Positions 1-7,750 of a stretch of DNA of 48,371 nt are shown here, one piece after another. The number at the start of each line of letters is the position of its first letter. Position 1 is the stretch's first letter. The translations under genes and the position numbers were made by a program. The notes beneath the pieces were generated by a model. The model was not told where the DNA came from. It worked only from the letters and a program-made list of their open reading frames with translations, and did no database searches. Location: NCBI GenBank assembly GCA_013391385.1, contig JACBFI010000028.1:1-48371 (forward strand). The letters run 5' to 3'. Source of the DNA: Sediminibacterium sp. Gen4 (GTDB lineage: Bacteria; Bacteroidota; Bacteroidia; Chitinophagales; Chitinophagaceae).

Positions 1-66
1 AAGTGTGGTTACTTAAAATTAATCCCAACTGTCAGATTAAATCTTGACTTCTACAAGTTTACATAG

Positions 67-86
67 CGCCGGACTTCAGTCCGGCG
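67..86. repeat. GC-rich REP-like palindrome
   Basis: A perfect inverted repeat: CGCCGGACT, a TC centre, then AGTCCGGCG. It lies just beyond the heptamer array that follows the leftward HMA gene. It is much richer in GC than its surroundings and resembles REP-type palindromes. In transcripts of the gene it would form a 9-bp hairpin, so it may stabilise or terminate the mRNA. No second copy is seen in this window. Confidence 0.6.
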
Positions 87-98
87 AAAACTTGAATC

Positions 99-166
99 TT
101 GAGCCTTGTTTCTTGTAACTTCCTTGTGTCTTGTCTTCTTGTGTCTTGTCCTCTTGTCTCTTGTAC
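99..166 (-). repeat. heptanucleotide array, CAAGNNN unit
   Basis: Read on the minus strand this is a run of CAAG-type units spaced 7 nt apart, with a few 8-nt steps. It begins two bases after the stop codon of the HMA gene. Its last ~46 nt align base for base, with about eight differences, to the array inside the ABC-F gene at 14241-14303, so the two are copies of one dispersed family. Confidence 0.75.
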
Positions 167-167
167 C

Positions 168-572
168 TTAATTAAAGGGTTTGACATGGCAAGGCTTTCG
201 TGGCTGTGGTCCGCCGCCATCTGTTGCTCTTTTACAGGCAGGAGGTAGTTTTTTGTAGGCATCTTCGGAGGCCTTGGTATCATCTGCATCGAAACCGGCA
301 TTGTTCAAAGTTACTTTGAGTGCATCCGGATTGGTATAATTCGGCAGATACTGTATTCTGATCTCTCCTTGTAATAAATTGATTTTCCACTGCACTAATC
401 CGCCCTCAAGAATCCCTTTTTCTTCCAACAGGTACTTATCCAAGACCTCTTTACACTCCCAACACTTAAGGTTATTCGATTTGATGCTCACCCACTCAGG
501 TTTGGCTTGCTGGGCATTTGTAATCTTGCTGAAAACAATGAATAAGGTAACTAACAACAACATCTTTTTCAT
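168..572 (-). CDS. secreted heavy-metal-associated (HMA) domain protein
   Basis: The 134-residue product starts MKKMLLLV and has a signal peptide ending near TNAQ (residues 18-21). The rest resembles one HMA fold: a strand leading to C37-W-E-C40 at the head of a helix, then strands and a second helix ending GFDAD. HMA domains bind Cu(I) or similar soft metals through the CxxC pair; here the usual GMTCxxC reads NLKCWEC. A short Cys-containing tail follows. It acts outside the cytoplasm, so it is more likely a metal-binding or accessory protein than a cytosolic chaperone. I chose Met 572 over an in-frame Met at 596 because only the former begins a clean signal peptide. It is followed by a heptamer array and a REP-like hairpin. 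Confidence 0.7.
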   Translation of the reverse strand: MKKMLLLVTLFIVFSKITNAQQAKPEWVSIKSNNLKCWECKEVLDKYLLEEKGILEGGLVQWKINLLQGEIRIQYLPNYTNPDALKVTLNNAGFDADDTKASEDAYKKLPPACKRATDGGGPQPRKPCHVKPFN

Positions 573-591
573 AAACAGAGGATTTAAGTAA

Positions 592-706
592 TTCATTCAG
601 TGCTAATCTGTGCCCTCTCCGAAGGAGTCCTTTGGACAGTGGCAATTCTTTTAATAGACACCTACTGTATAGAAAATGTTGCCACAGAGTACACTGAAAT
701 GCACAG
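592..706. repeat. CTGTG-type intergenic element, copy 1
   Basis: The spacer between pyrE and the HMA gene has two inverted arms made of CAGTG/CTGTG words. They enclose a 30-nt core at 616-645 that begins TCTCCGAAGGAGTC and ends CAGTGGCAA. The same core occurs in opposite orientation at 21247-21276 with one difference in 30, and with the same kind of flanking arms. The core contains its own palindrome (CTCCGAAGGAG). Confidence 0.75.
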
Positions 707-709
707 AAA

Positions 710-1342
710 TTAGAGCCCTTGCCAGTTGGCAGGGTCCTTTCTCCATTCCAGCAATAATTGTTCCGTTTTCAGAGAAACTTGTCCTTTTTCAACTGCCAGA
801 CTGATCAGGCTGCTATAATTTGTTAATGATTTATACGTGATACCCGCTTTTGCAAAAGCCTCATCCGCATGTGGGAATCCATAGGTAAATATGGACACCA
901 TCCCTACTACTTCCACTCCTGCAGCACGTAATACATTTACAACCTGTAAACTGCTTTTACCTGTAGAAATCAGGTCTTCTATGACCAATACTTTTTGTCC
1001 GGTCGAGTAAAATCCTTCAATCTGATTTCCCATTCCATGTTCCTTAGGTTTTGGACGAACATATACATAGGGTAACTTCAACTGATCGGCCGCCATGGCG
1101 CCCCAGGCAATCCCTGCCGTGGCCACTCCCGCCAACATTTCTGCTTCCGGGAATCCTTCAAAAATAACATTGCACAATTCGCTTTTGATAAAATCGCGAA
1201 CATATGGGAAGGATAATACTTTACGATTGTCACAATAAATCGGACTTTTCCAGCCGCTTGCCCAAGTAAAAGGACTTTCCGGACTCAGTTTTACGGCTCC
1301 TACCTGAAGTAGTTTTTCTGCTACTGCTTTTTCGTTGGTCAT
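710..1342 (-). CDS. pyrE: orotate phosphoribosyltransferase
   Basis: This 210-residue enzyme converts orotate and PRPP to OMP, the fifth step of pyrimidine synthesis, in the cytoplasm. The PRPP loop VLVIEDLISTGKS lies at residues 118-130. The N-terminal part has the substrate-binding SPIYCDNR (33-40) and a VRPKPKEHG stretch (95-103) typical of OPRTases. Length is normal. I start it at MTNEK (1342) because the upstream in-frame Met adds residues unlike the family. It is divergent from the Nudix gene; pyrR and pyrB are about 35 kb away, so the pathway is not clustered here. Its 3' side holds a CTGTG-type element. Confidence 0.95.
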   Translation of the reverse strand: MTNEKAVAEKLLQVGAVKLSPESPFTWASGWKSPIYCDNRKVLSFPYVRDFIKSELCNVIFEGFPEAEMLAGVATAGIAWGAMAADQLKLPYVYVRPKPKEHGMGNQIEGFYSTGQKVLVIEDLISTGKSSLQVVNVLRAAGVEVVGMVSIFTYGFPHADEAFAKAGITYKSLTNYSSLISLAVEKGQVSLKTEQLLLEWRKDPANWQGL

Positions 1343-1438
1343 GGTGCGAATGTAGGAGCAATTCTGCAATTTAATCCGCCTAGGCAGATTGAAAATTTGA
1401 AAATTTGAAAATTTAAAAATAATGATCAGATTTGACCT

Positions 1439-1858
1439 ATGGGACTAAAAACAATAAAGGCTGCTGGCGGATTGGTATTGAATGAAAAGCAGGAAATACT
1501 CATGATTTTCCGAAGAGGTAAATGGGATCTTCCAAAAGGAAAACTTGATGAAGGGGAAACCTTAGCATCTTGCGCTGTTCGAGAAGTGATGGAAGAAACC
1601 GGATTAACAAAACTGGATCTAGGTCCGTTACTCAGCATTACCCATCATACTTATTTTGATACCTGGCTTAAAGAAGAAGTGATCAAAGAAACACATTGGT
1701 ATGTAATGCAAGCAAGCTCAAAAGAATTATTAATCCCCCAAACCACAGAAGACATCGAAATCATAGAATGGGTCTCTCCTACTAATATGGTAGATAAACT
1801 GAGCAATAGTTATGATACGATTGTCGAAGTGGTGAGGAAGTTGGCAGTTGATAGTTGA
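1439..1858 (+). CDS. Nudix hydrolase
   Basis: The 139-residue protein is a single Nudix domain. The Nudix box is complete at residues 34-56: G34, then E40, R48-E49, E52-E53 and G55, matching GX5EX7REUXEEXGU. This motif binds the metal that drives hydrolysis of a nucleoside diphosphate linked to another group; the exact substrate cannot be read from sequence. The early WDLPKGKLDEGE stretch is common in housecleaning Nudix enzymes. The gene is divergent from pyrE and its last six codons, including the TGA stop, lie inside a heptanucleotide array. Confidence 0.9.
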   Translation: MGLKTIKAAGGLVLNEKQEILMIFRRGKWDLPKGKLDEGETLASCAVREVMEETGLTKLDLGPLLSITHHTYFDTWLKEEVIKETHWYVMQASSKELLIPQTTEDIEIIEWVSPTNMVDKLSNSYDTIVEVVRKLAVDS

Positions 1859-1919
1859 CAGAAAGAAAAGGAAGGGATTTCCCTAAAAATTCTGTCAACC
1901 GTCAACTATCAACTGTTAA
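1839..1919. repeat. inverted heptamer array (AGTTGAY), convergent terminator-like
   Basis: Left arm 1839-1866 is built of AGTTGGC, AGTTGAT and AGTTGAC units; the right arm 1891-1919 carries the reverse complements with one extra unit. The array separates two convergent genes. The Nudix stop codon lies in the third unit, and the right arm ends 7 nt from the stop of the NTF2-like gene. It could act as a bidirectional terminator. Confidence 0.75.
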
Positions 1920-1926
1920 CTAAACA

Positions 1927-2382
1927 CTACTTCTCACACGGCTCCTTCCTTCTCGTATCAATCAAAAAATGAATCTTCCATCCACTTTTTTCACGGAGTA
2001 ACTGAAAAGAGTTTACGCCACAGTGACTAAAATTTCCATTGAAATAAAATTTGTAGGGAGTCCAAACGACAGCCAAGGGACCATCAATTTTAATGGTTTC
2101 AAATTCGATGCGTTCATCTGCTGCATTTTTTTGTAGTCCCGCTATACTTCTACCAAAATTGGATAACAGATCCGTTTTGGCGCTGATATTACCCTCTTTA
2201 TCGCGAACAATGGTTTGTAAAATATTTTTTTCAGAAAAACAATTGACTACACCGGCGGAATCTGCATTACGCATAGATGTAAACAACTGATTGATGACCG
2301 CTTTTACAGAATCTTCCGCTGACTGCGCTTGTACATGTGTTGCTGCTGCTATCAAGACAATTACCAACAAGTATTTTTTCAT
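1927..2382 (-). CDS. secreted NTF2-like (SnoaL-type) protein
   Basis: The 151-residue product has a signal peptide (MKKYLLVIVLIAAATHVQAQ) and a compact alpha+beta domain: helices containing SVKAVINQLF and MRNADSAGV, then strands ending in SGWKIHFLIDTRR. This pattern fits the NTF2/SnoaL cone fold, as seen in DUF4440-type secreted proteins of Bacteroidota. No catalytic residues can be assigned. Three in-frame Met codons are possible; I favour 2382 because AAGGA stands six bases upstream and the signal peptide starts there. It is convergent with the Nudix gene. Confidence 0.65.
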   Translation of the reverse strand: MKKYLLVIVLIAAATHVQAQSAEDSVKAVINQLFTSMRNADSAGVVNCFSEKNILQTIVRDKEGNISAKTDLLSNFGRSIAGLQKNAADERIEFETIKIDGPLAVVWTPYKFYFNGNFSHCGVNSFQLLREKSGWKIHFLIDTRRKEPCEK

Positions 2383-2435
2383 AGACATTCCTTTCAATAA
2401 AAATAGCTGTAAATATGGTTTGTTCATATCCGTTT

Positions 2436-2474
2436 ATAAAAAAAGTCAGATCGAACAGTATGTCGGATCTGACT
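2436..2474 (-). terminator. intrinsic terminator of the arginine decarboxylase gene
   Basis: Stem AGTCAGATC (2444-2452) pairs with GATCTGACT (2466-2474). On the minus strand it is followed by a run of T (A run at 2436-2443), giving a rho-independent terminator just after the decarboxylase stop codon. Confidence 0.85.
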
Positions 2475-2495
2475 TTTCATTATCGGATGAGGTAT

Positions 2496-3926
2496 TTATC
2501 TTAAATAACCCAATATTTTCAACATGCTTTGTGCTGTTTGTTCTTTAGCATACACCCAATCTTCCAACTTCCCATTTTTATCATATTCAACAATCACATG
2601 TTTGGGAGAAGGGATCAGGCAATGTTTAATACCGCCATACCCACTGATCTGATCTTGGTAAGCACCGGTGTGGAAGAATCCAACATACAGTGGTTCTTTA
2701 TTTCCTTCTGCATCTTTCGGATCAGTATTGGTGAGCTTGGGAAGAAACACTTCATTGATATGCTCTTCAGAATCATAATAATCATGACTATCACAAGTAA
2801 TGCCCCCTAAGACGACTCGTTGGTATTCATTATCCCATTTATTGATGGGTAGCATTAAAAATTTCTCTCCAATGCCCCAGGTATCCGGTAAAGTGGTAAT
2901 GAATGAAGAATCGATCATATACCAGCACTCACGATCGTTCTGCACTTTTTGTCCGATGACACTGTAGATATGTGCCATGCTTTCTCCCACCGTATAACTG
3001 CCGAACTCGGTATAGATATTCGGCATGGGCACTTTGGCTTTCTTACATGCTTTTTTGATATTGCTCACAATCTCATTGATCATGAATTGGTAATCATATT
3101 CAAATCCGAGTGAGTGTTTGATGGGAAATCCACCACCAATATTGATGGAATCCAGTTCCGGACAAATCTTTTTCAGTTGGCAGTACAAGTTGATGATCTT
3201 GTTCAACTCAGACCAGTAATAGATATCATCTTTGATCCCTTTGTTCAGGAAGATGTGCAACATTTTCAACTGAAACTTATCTTCATATCCTTCGATCTCA
3301 TCTACATAAAATTCCAGGATATCTTTTGCACGAATACCTAAGCGTGACGTGTAAAAAGGAAAATTAGGTTCTTCTTCTGCAGCAACACGAATACCTAATC
3401 GGAAGGGGTGTTTTACACTGCGTTTATATGCTTGCAATTCTTCTTTGTTATCCAGAATGGGGATCACATTCTTAAAACCGGTATTGATCAGTTTGGCGAT
3501 ACGTGAAGTGTACGACTTCTGTTTATAGCCGTTACAGATGATATAGATTTCTTTATTGATCTTTCTGCGTTGGTATAAGCGATTGATGATCTCAATATCA
3601 TACGCATACGATGTTTCGAGGTGAATATTATGTTTCAATGCTTCTTCTACAACGAAAGAAAAATGTGAACTCTTGGTACAATAGCAATAAAAATATTCGC
3701 CTTCATACTTATGCTTTTTAAAAGCATCGGCAAACATTTTTTTGGCTTTGTTGATCTGCATTCCAATCTTAGGCAGATAGGTAAGCTTCAACGGAGTTCC
3801 ATACTTCTCGATGATTTTTTTGAGATCCAGTTCATTGAACTGCAAATAGCCATCGTCATTAACATCGAATCCTTCTTGTGGAAAATGGAAGGTCTGGTTC
3901 ACCAGCGAGGTGTAGGTATTGTTCAT
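2496..3926 (-). CDS. speA: biosynthetic-type arginine decarboxylase (fold III PLP enzyme)
   Basis: This 476-residue protein has the alanine-racemase-like barrel followed by a beta domain. K85 in YCTKSSHF sits where the PLP Schiff-base lysine is expected. GGGFPI (264-269) is the glycine loop for the cofactor phosphate, and C378-D379 in GITCDSHD supplies the second subunit's catalytic Cys-Asp pair. Such enzymes decarboxylate arginine (or a related basic amino acid) to start polyamine synthesis. It is about 150 residues shorter than E. coli SpeA, as is usual for the Bacteroidota version. The residues around K85 differ from the common YPVKxN, so substrate is less certain than reaction class. It has its own promoter and terminator. 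Confidence 0.8.
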   Translation of the reverse strand: MNNTYTSLVNQTFHFPQEGFDVNDDGYLQFNELDLKKIIEKYGTPLKLTYLPKIGMQINKAKKMFADAFKKHKYEGEYFYCYCTKSSHFSFVVEEALKHNIHLETSYAYDIEIINRLYQRRKINKEIYIICNGYKQKSYTSRIAKLINTGFKNVIPILDNKEELQAYKRSVKHPFRLGIRVAAEEEPNFPFYTSRLGIRAKDILEFYVDEIEGYEDKFQLKMLHIFLNKGIKDDIYYWSELNKIINLYCQLKKICPELDSINIGGGFPIKHSLGFEYDYQFMINEIVSNIKKACKKAKVPMPNIYTEFGSYTVGESMAHIYSVIGQKVQNDRECWYMIDSSFITTLPDTWGIGEKFLMLPINKWDNEYQRVVLGGITCDSHDYYDSEEHINEVFLPKLTNTDPKDAEGNKEPLYVGFFHTGAYQDQISGYGGIKHCLIPSPKHVIVEYDKNGKLEDWVYAKEQTAQSMLKILGYLR

Positions 3927-3980
3927 TAGCCGGGTTAGAGGTTGTTTAGTGTGAACAAGAATGGTACCTTATACAAACAA

Positions 3981-4009
3981 CAAAAATAGTTGTTTGTGCA
4001 GTTCAACAA
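3981..4009 (-). promoter_or_regulatory. Bacteroidota-type promoter of speA
   Basis: On the minus strand TTG is followed after 18 nt by TATTTTTG, matching the TTG / TAnnTTTG promoter of Bacteroidota. The -7 element sits in the loop side of a perfect 9-bp inverted repeat (ACAAACAAC at 3973-3981 with GTTGTTTGT at 3989-3997), which could be an operator. Confidence 0.7.
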
Positions 4010-4011
4010 AT

Positions 4012-4044
4012 AAAAAAACCGGCAAGTAAGGTTACTTCCCGGTT
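4012..4044 (-). terminator. terminator of the thrS-infC-rpmI-rplT cluster
   Basis: AACCGGCAAGTAA (4017-4029) pairs with TTACTTCCCGGTT (4032-4044) apart from one C-C mismatch. On the minus strand a T tract follows (A run 4012-4018). It lies 24 nt after the rplT stop. Confidence 0.8.
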
Positions 4045-4067
4045 ATATTTTTGATCAGGGTTGCTGA

Positions 4068-4412
4068 TTACTTCACAGAATTTACCAGTGCCTTGAAACT
4101 AGCCGGCTCATTCATAGCCAGGTCAGCCAGCACTTTGCGATTCAGATCGATCCCTTTAACTGCCAATTTATTGATAAACTGGCTGTAAGTCAATCCTTCT
4201 TCTCTCACTGCTGCGTTGATACGGGCAATCCAAAGCTGACGGTATTCGCGCTTCTTCAACTTACGACCTACATAGCTGTAAGTCATACCTTTTTCAACAA
4301 TATTTTTGGCTACGGTGTATACATTTTTACGTTTACCGTAGAATCCTTTGGCCTGCTTGAGGATACGCTTTCTGCGGGCTCTTGATGCTACTGCATTTAC
4401 TGAACGTGGCAT
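4068..4412 (-). CDS. rplT: 50S ribosomal protein L20
   Basis: The 114-residue product shows the whole L20 pattern: [16 protein letters not shown] at the start, GFYGKRKN, then the globular part with [19 protein letters not shown]20 binds 23S rRNA early in 50S assembly. It is the last gene of the thrS-infC-rpmI-rplT order conserved across bacteria, 89 nt after rpmI. In several bacteria L20 represses its own operon by binding a leader; a structured spacer upstream of rpmI is described separately. Confidence 0.98.
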   Translation of the reverse strand: MPRSVNAVASRARRKRILKQAKGFYGKRKNVYTVAKNIVEKGMTYSYVGRKLKKREYRQLWIARINAAVREEGLTYSQFINKLAVKGIDLNRKVLADLAMNEPASFKALVNSVK

Positions 4413-4501
4413 AATATCTTTTTTTGTTCCTTCTTCGGTAAACCGATATCAGGATTTGTTTTTAAATGGTTTGATGTCCCTTCCCGGGATAATGGCTTTG
4501 A

Positions 4502-4702
4502 TTAACCTTTCAAACGCAATAAGCGCAGAACGAAATCTTTGTTGGGAGCTCCAACAACACCTTTCTTGTTCAATGCTCTTTTACGCTTCTTTGATTTTTT
4601 GGTTAAAATGTGCCTTTTGAAAGCTTTCTGGAAGGTGATCTCTCCACTGCCAGTCACCTTAAAGCGCTTCTTCGCGCTGGAGTTTGTTTTTACCTTTGGC
4701 AT
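4502..4702 (-). CDS. rpmI: 50S ribosomal protein L35
   Basis: At 66 residues this is a full-length L35: [20 protein letters not shown] at the N-terminus, then the [14 protein letters not shown] basic segment. It binds 23S rRNA in the large subunit. It lies between infC and rplT, as in most bacteria. Its upstream spacer (249 nt) is long for this operon and contains hairpins. Confidence 0.97.
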   Translation of the reverse strand: MPKVKTNSSAKKRFKVTGSGEITFQKAFKRHILTKKSKKRKRALNKKGVVGAPNKDFVLRLLRLKG

Positions 4703-4711
4703 AAATAAATA

Positions 4712-4757
4712 ATCTACTTAAGATTACACCCTGCTGGCGGTCTCGAACAGACGAGAC
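4712..4757 (-). promoter_or_regulatory. structured leader upstream of rpmI
   Basis: Two hairpins lie just before the rpmI start: AATCT/AGATT (4712-4726), and GTCTCG (4740-4745) with CGAGAC (4752-4757) closing a 6-nt loop. They are in the position where L20 leaders occur in other phyla. An L20-binding role is inference; no consensus was matched. Confidence 0.4.
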
Positions 4758-4863
4758 ACTTGTTGAGCCTTACGGGAAAAATTTGGAGTGCAAAAGTAAT
4801 GAAAACAGAGGAATATTGAACAGAGAAACAGCGGAATTTTAAAGTACGAGTGCCCTCTACACA

Positions 4864-4894
4864 AGAAATGTCGATGAAATTCATCGACATTTCT
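4864..4894. promoter_or_regulatory. 15-bp hairpin in the infC-rpmI spacer
   Basis: AGAAATGTCGATGAA (4864-4878) and its exact reverse complement (4880-4894) form a 31-nt palindrome. Around it are inverted runs of CAGAGGA/TCCTCTG words (about 4801-4835 and 4929-4970). No clear T tract follows on the minus strand, so it may stall or process the operon mRNA rather than end it. Confidence 0.55.
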
Positions 4895-4951
4895 TATATA
4901 ATCAATTGAAAAACAGATACTTATTTTCTCTGTTGCTGATTCCTCTGTTCC

Positions 4952-5545
4952 TTATTCCTCTGTTTTACTTGCTGCTTTCTTCTTCCCTGTTTTAGGGGTA
5001 AAAATGGCGAACATACGCTTGCCTTCGAGTTTGGGCATGCTTTCTAAGGAGCCTGCTTCTGCCAAGCGTTCAGCAAATTTCAAGAGTAACAATTGCCCAC
5101 GGTCCTGGAACATGATGGCACGTCCCTTGAACTGTACATAGGCTTTTACCTTATTTCCATCTTTCAGGAATTTCTCAGCATGTTTGGCTTTGAAGTCAAA
5201 ATCATGATCATCGGTTCCAGGCGTAAAGCGGATCTCTTTGATCTCACTTTGCTTGGAATTGGCTTTCATCTCCTTCTCTTTCTTCTTCTTTTCGTAAAGG
5301 AACTTTTTATAATCGATCACCTTACAAACGGGAGGGTCAGCTGTTGGAGAAATTTCCACTAGATCCAGTTCTTGCTCTTGCGCAATTTTCAATGCTTCCT
5401 GTGTGGAGTAAACGCCAACAGTTACATTGTCGCCAACCAAACGCACTTGTGGTACCCGGATTCTTTCGTTGATACGATGTTCAGGCTCCGGTTGCCTGTT
5501 AAACCTGGGATTGAATCTTCCGCCCCCTCTTGGTGGTAATGCCAT
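4952..5545 (-). CDS. infC: translation initiation factor IF-3
   Basis: The 197-residue protein has the IF-3 N-domain (INERIRVPQVRLVGDNVTVG, then DLVEISPTADPPVCKVIDY), a lysine-rich linker helix, and the C-domain (IKEIRFTPGTDDHDF, KAYVQFKGRAIMF). It binds the 30S subunit, prevents early 50S joining and checks the start codon. It begins with a normal ATG and a basic, Pro/Arg/Gly-rich extension of about 20 residues before the conserved part. It lies 59 nt after thrS. The last codons run into a region of CCTCTGTT words. Confidence 0.97.
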   Translation of the reverse strand: MALPPRGGGRFNPRFNRQPEPEHRINERIRVPQVRLVGDNVTVGVYSTQEALKIAQEQELDLVEISPTADPPVCKVIDYKKFLYEKKKKEKEMKANSKQSEIKEIRFTPGTDDHDFDFKAKHAEKFLKDGNKVKAYVQFKGRAIMFQDRGQLLLLKFAERLAEAGSLESMPKLEGKRMFAIFTPKTGKKKAASKTEE

Positions 5546-5604
5546 TAAAACTTGTTTAGTTAAAAATTTAGGTGTTAAAGATATAGCTATTTCCTTATTC
5601 CGAA

Positions 5605-7542
5605 TTATTCTCCGCTTTTTCGGTGGAGAATTTCATCTTGAATCAATGTGATAAACGCTGCTAATTCCTGTGTTCCCAGATCACCTTTTCCTTGTCTGCG
5701 CACAGCCAGTTTTCGCTCAGCGGCTTCTTTCTCTCCCACTACCAACATATATGGTACCCGACTCAGTTCCGTATCCCGGATCTTCTTTCCGATCTTTTCG
5801 CTTCGATCATCGATCTCAACTCTCACTCCTATGGCACGCAGCTCCTGCTTCACTTCTAGCGCATAATCCATGAACTTATCACTGATCGGCAATATCTTCA
5901 CCTGCAATGGCGCCAACCATACCGGGAATTTGCCTGCATAATGTTCCAACAAGAATCCGATAAAACGTTCATGAGTTCCCAATGGCGCACGGTGTATGAT
6001 CAATGGCACTTCAGGCTGGTTGTTCTGATTCACATAATTCAACTTGAATTTGTTCCCTGAATTAAAGTCAACCTGATTGGTCGCCAATGTAAACTCTCTT
6101 CCAATCGCACTCCAAATCTGTACATCAATCTTTGGTCCATAGAAAGCCGCTTCATCCGGTACTTCTACAAATGGAATATTGGATTCAATCAATACATTAC
6201 GTACCATGGCTTCTGTTTCTTTCCAAAGCTCTGGTTCATTTACATATTTGGCGCCCAGTTTAGTAGGCTCATGTAAACTCAAACGCATCACATATTTATC
6301 GATACCAAATATTTTAAAATACTTGATGTACATATCATTCACCGCACGGAACTCTGCTGCAAACTGCTCTTTACTACAGTAAATATGTGCATCATTCATG
6401 TGCAGACAACGAACACGCATCAGACCAAACAATTCCCCGCTCTGCTCATAACGATAACAGGTACCATATTCAGCGATACGGAATGGAAGATCCTTATAGC
6501 TCTTAGGTTCTGCATCAAATATTTTATGGTGATGCGGACAGTTCATAGCTTTCAGATAATACTTGGTTCCGTCCAATTCCATGGGCGGGAACATACTATC
6601 AGCATAATAAGGAAGGTGTCCGCTGGTGAGATACATACTCTCTTTGGCGATATGTGGTGTTACCACACGCTTATAGCCTGCATCTTCTTCTGTTTGCTTG
6701 GCCAGTTTCTCCAATTCTTCAATGATAACAGTACCATTGGGTAACCATAAAGGCAATCCGGCACCTACATCATCATCCATGGTGAAAATACCCAGCTCTT
6801 TTCCGAGTTTACGATGATCTCTTTTTTTGGCTTCTTCCAGCATCAACAAGTATTCATCCAACTCTTTTTGATTCGGGAATGTTACACCGTATAAACGAGT
6901 GAGCATTTTATTCTTCTCATCCCCTTTCCAATAAGCACCGGCAATACTGGTGAGTTTGATGGCTTTGATGAAACCTGTATGTGGAATATGTGGTCCGCGA
7001 CAAAGATCAGTGAATTGCCCTTGTGTGTAGAAAGTGATCGAACCGTCGTCTAATCCTTGCAAAAGATCAAGTTTATACTCATCTGATTTCTCTTGAAAAT
7101 AAGTAACCGCCTCTTGTTTGGATATTTCTTTACGCTGATAAGCATTGTTCTGCTTGGCCAGTTCATTCATTTTCTTCTCAATCGCTACTAAATCTTCTTC
7201 TGAGATATGTTGTCCACCCAAATCTATATCATAATAAAATCCTTTATCCAATGCCGGTCCAACCCAAAACTTTACACCCGGATACAAAGCTTCTACCGCT
7301 TCCGCCATTAAGTGAGCAGAAGAATGCCAAAAAGTATTTTTTCCTTCTGCATCATCCCAGGTATGCAGTTTAAGTGAACTATCAGTCGTAATCGGACGCG
7401 TAGCATCCCATACTTGTCCATTCACACTTGCCGCCAATACTTTTCTGGCCAGTCCTTCACTGATTGATTTAGCAATATCCAAAGCACTCACGCCTGCTTC
7501 ATACTGCCTTTCTGCCCCATCGGGAAAACGAATCTTAATCAT
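5605..7542 (-). CDS. thrS: threonine--tRNA ligase
   Basis: This 645-residue class II synthetase charges tRNA-Thr. Domains in order: TGS (from MIKIRFPDGAERQY), the editing domain with HSSAHLMAEAV, the catalytic core with AMNCPHHHKIF (zinc Cys and His) and motif 2 around FRIAEYGTCYRYEQSGE, and the C-terminal anticodon domain (PLQVKILPISDKF to the end). I start at 7542 because the upstream Met adds a non-family segment. It heads the leftward thrS-infC-rpmI-rplT cluster and has a TATTTTTG -7 element 40 nt upstream. Confidence 0.98.
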   Translation of the reverse strand: MIKIRFPDGAERQYEAGVSALDIAKSISEGLARKVLAASVNGQVWDATRPITTDSSLKLHTWDDAEGKNTFWHSSAHLMAEAVEALYPGVKFWVGPALDKGFYYDIDLGGQHISEEDLVAIEKKMNELAKQNNAYQRKEISKQEAVTYFQEKSDEYKLDLLQGLDDGSITFYTQGQFTDLCRGPHIPHTGFIKAIKLTSIAGAYWKGDEKNKMLTRLYGVTFPNQKELDEYLLMLEEAKKRDHRKLGKELGIFTMDDDVGAGLPLWLPNGTVIIEELEKLAKQTEEDAGYKRVVTPHIAKESMYLTSGHLPYYADSMFPPMELDGTKYYLKAMNCPHHHKIFDAEPKSYKDLPFRIAEYGTCYRYEQSGELFGLMRVRCLHMNDAHIYCSKEQFAAEFRAVNDMYIKYFKIFGIDKYVMRLSLHEPTKLGAKYVNEPELWKETEAMVRNVLIESNIPFVEVPDEAAFYGPKIDVQIWSAIGREFTLATNQVDFNSGNKFKLNYVNQNNQPEVPLIIHRAPLGTHERFIGFLLEHYAGKFPVWLAPLQVKILPISDKFMDYALEVKQELRAIGVRVEIDDRSEKIGKKIRDTELSRVPYMLVVGEKEAAERKLAVRRQGKGDLGTQELAAFITLIQDEILHRKSGE

Positions 7543-7581
7543 TGGTTCGATTGCTGAAAAATTGAATAATTCTAAGGATTG

Positions 7582-7589
7582 CAAAAATA
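7582..7589 (-). promoter_or_regulatory. -7 element of thrS
   Basis: TATTTTTG on the minus strand, an exact TAnnTTTG match, ends 40 nt before the thrS start. I see no clear TTG at the expected upstream distance, where a GAGCYRY heptamer arm lies instead. Confidence 0.55.
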
Positions 7590-7595
7590 GTGTAA

Positions 7596-7696
7596 AGCTG
7601 CGAGCTTCGAGCCATGAGCTATGAGCAGATACTTTATTTTATTCAGGTTTATTAAAAAGTAAATCGCTCGTAGCTCATGGCTCGTAGCTCATAGCT
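7596..7696. repeat. inverted heptamer arms (GAGCYRY) between divergent genes
   Basis: Left arm 7596-7626 and right arm 7666-7696 are reverse complements over 31 nt with four differences. Each arm is four tandem heptamers of the type GAGCYNY. Unlike most arrays here it lies between two divergent promoters, so it is unlikely to be simply a terminator. Confidence 0.8.
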
Positions 7697-7737
7697 TATT
7701 TAACGCTTCTTTATCAGCATACACTATATTGCAATCG

Positions 7738-7745
7738 TAGTTTTG
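7738..7745 (+). promoter_or_regulatory. -7 element of the 7751 gene
   Basis: TAGTTTTG matches TAnnTTTG exactly and ends only 5 nt before the ATG at 7751, so the mRNA would be nearly leaderless. No convincing TTG is seen 17-23 nt upstream. Confidence 0.5.
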
Positions 7746-7750
7746 CCCGA

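Noticed and set aside
59-301. Minus-strand frame of 80 codons over the CAAG array
   Set aside because: Its second half is translated heptamer repeat (QDTRRQDTRK) and the first half overlaps the HMA gene in another frame; not a credible protein.
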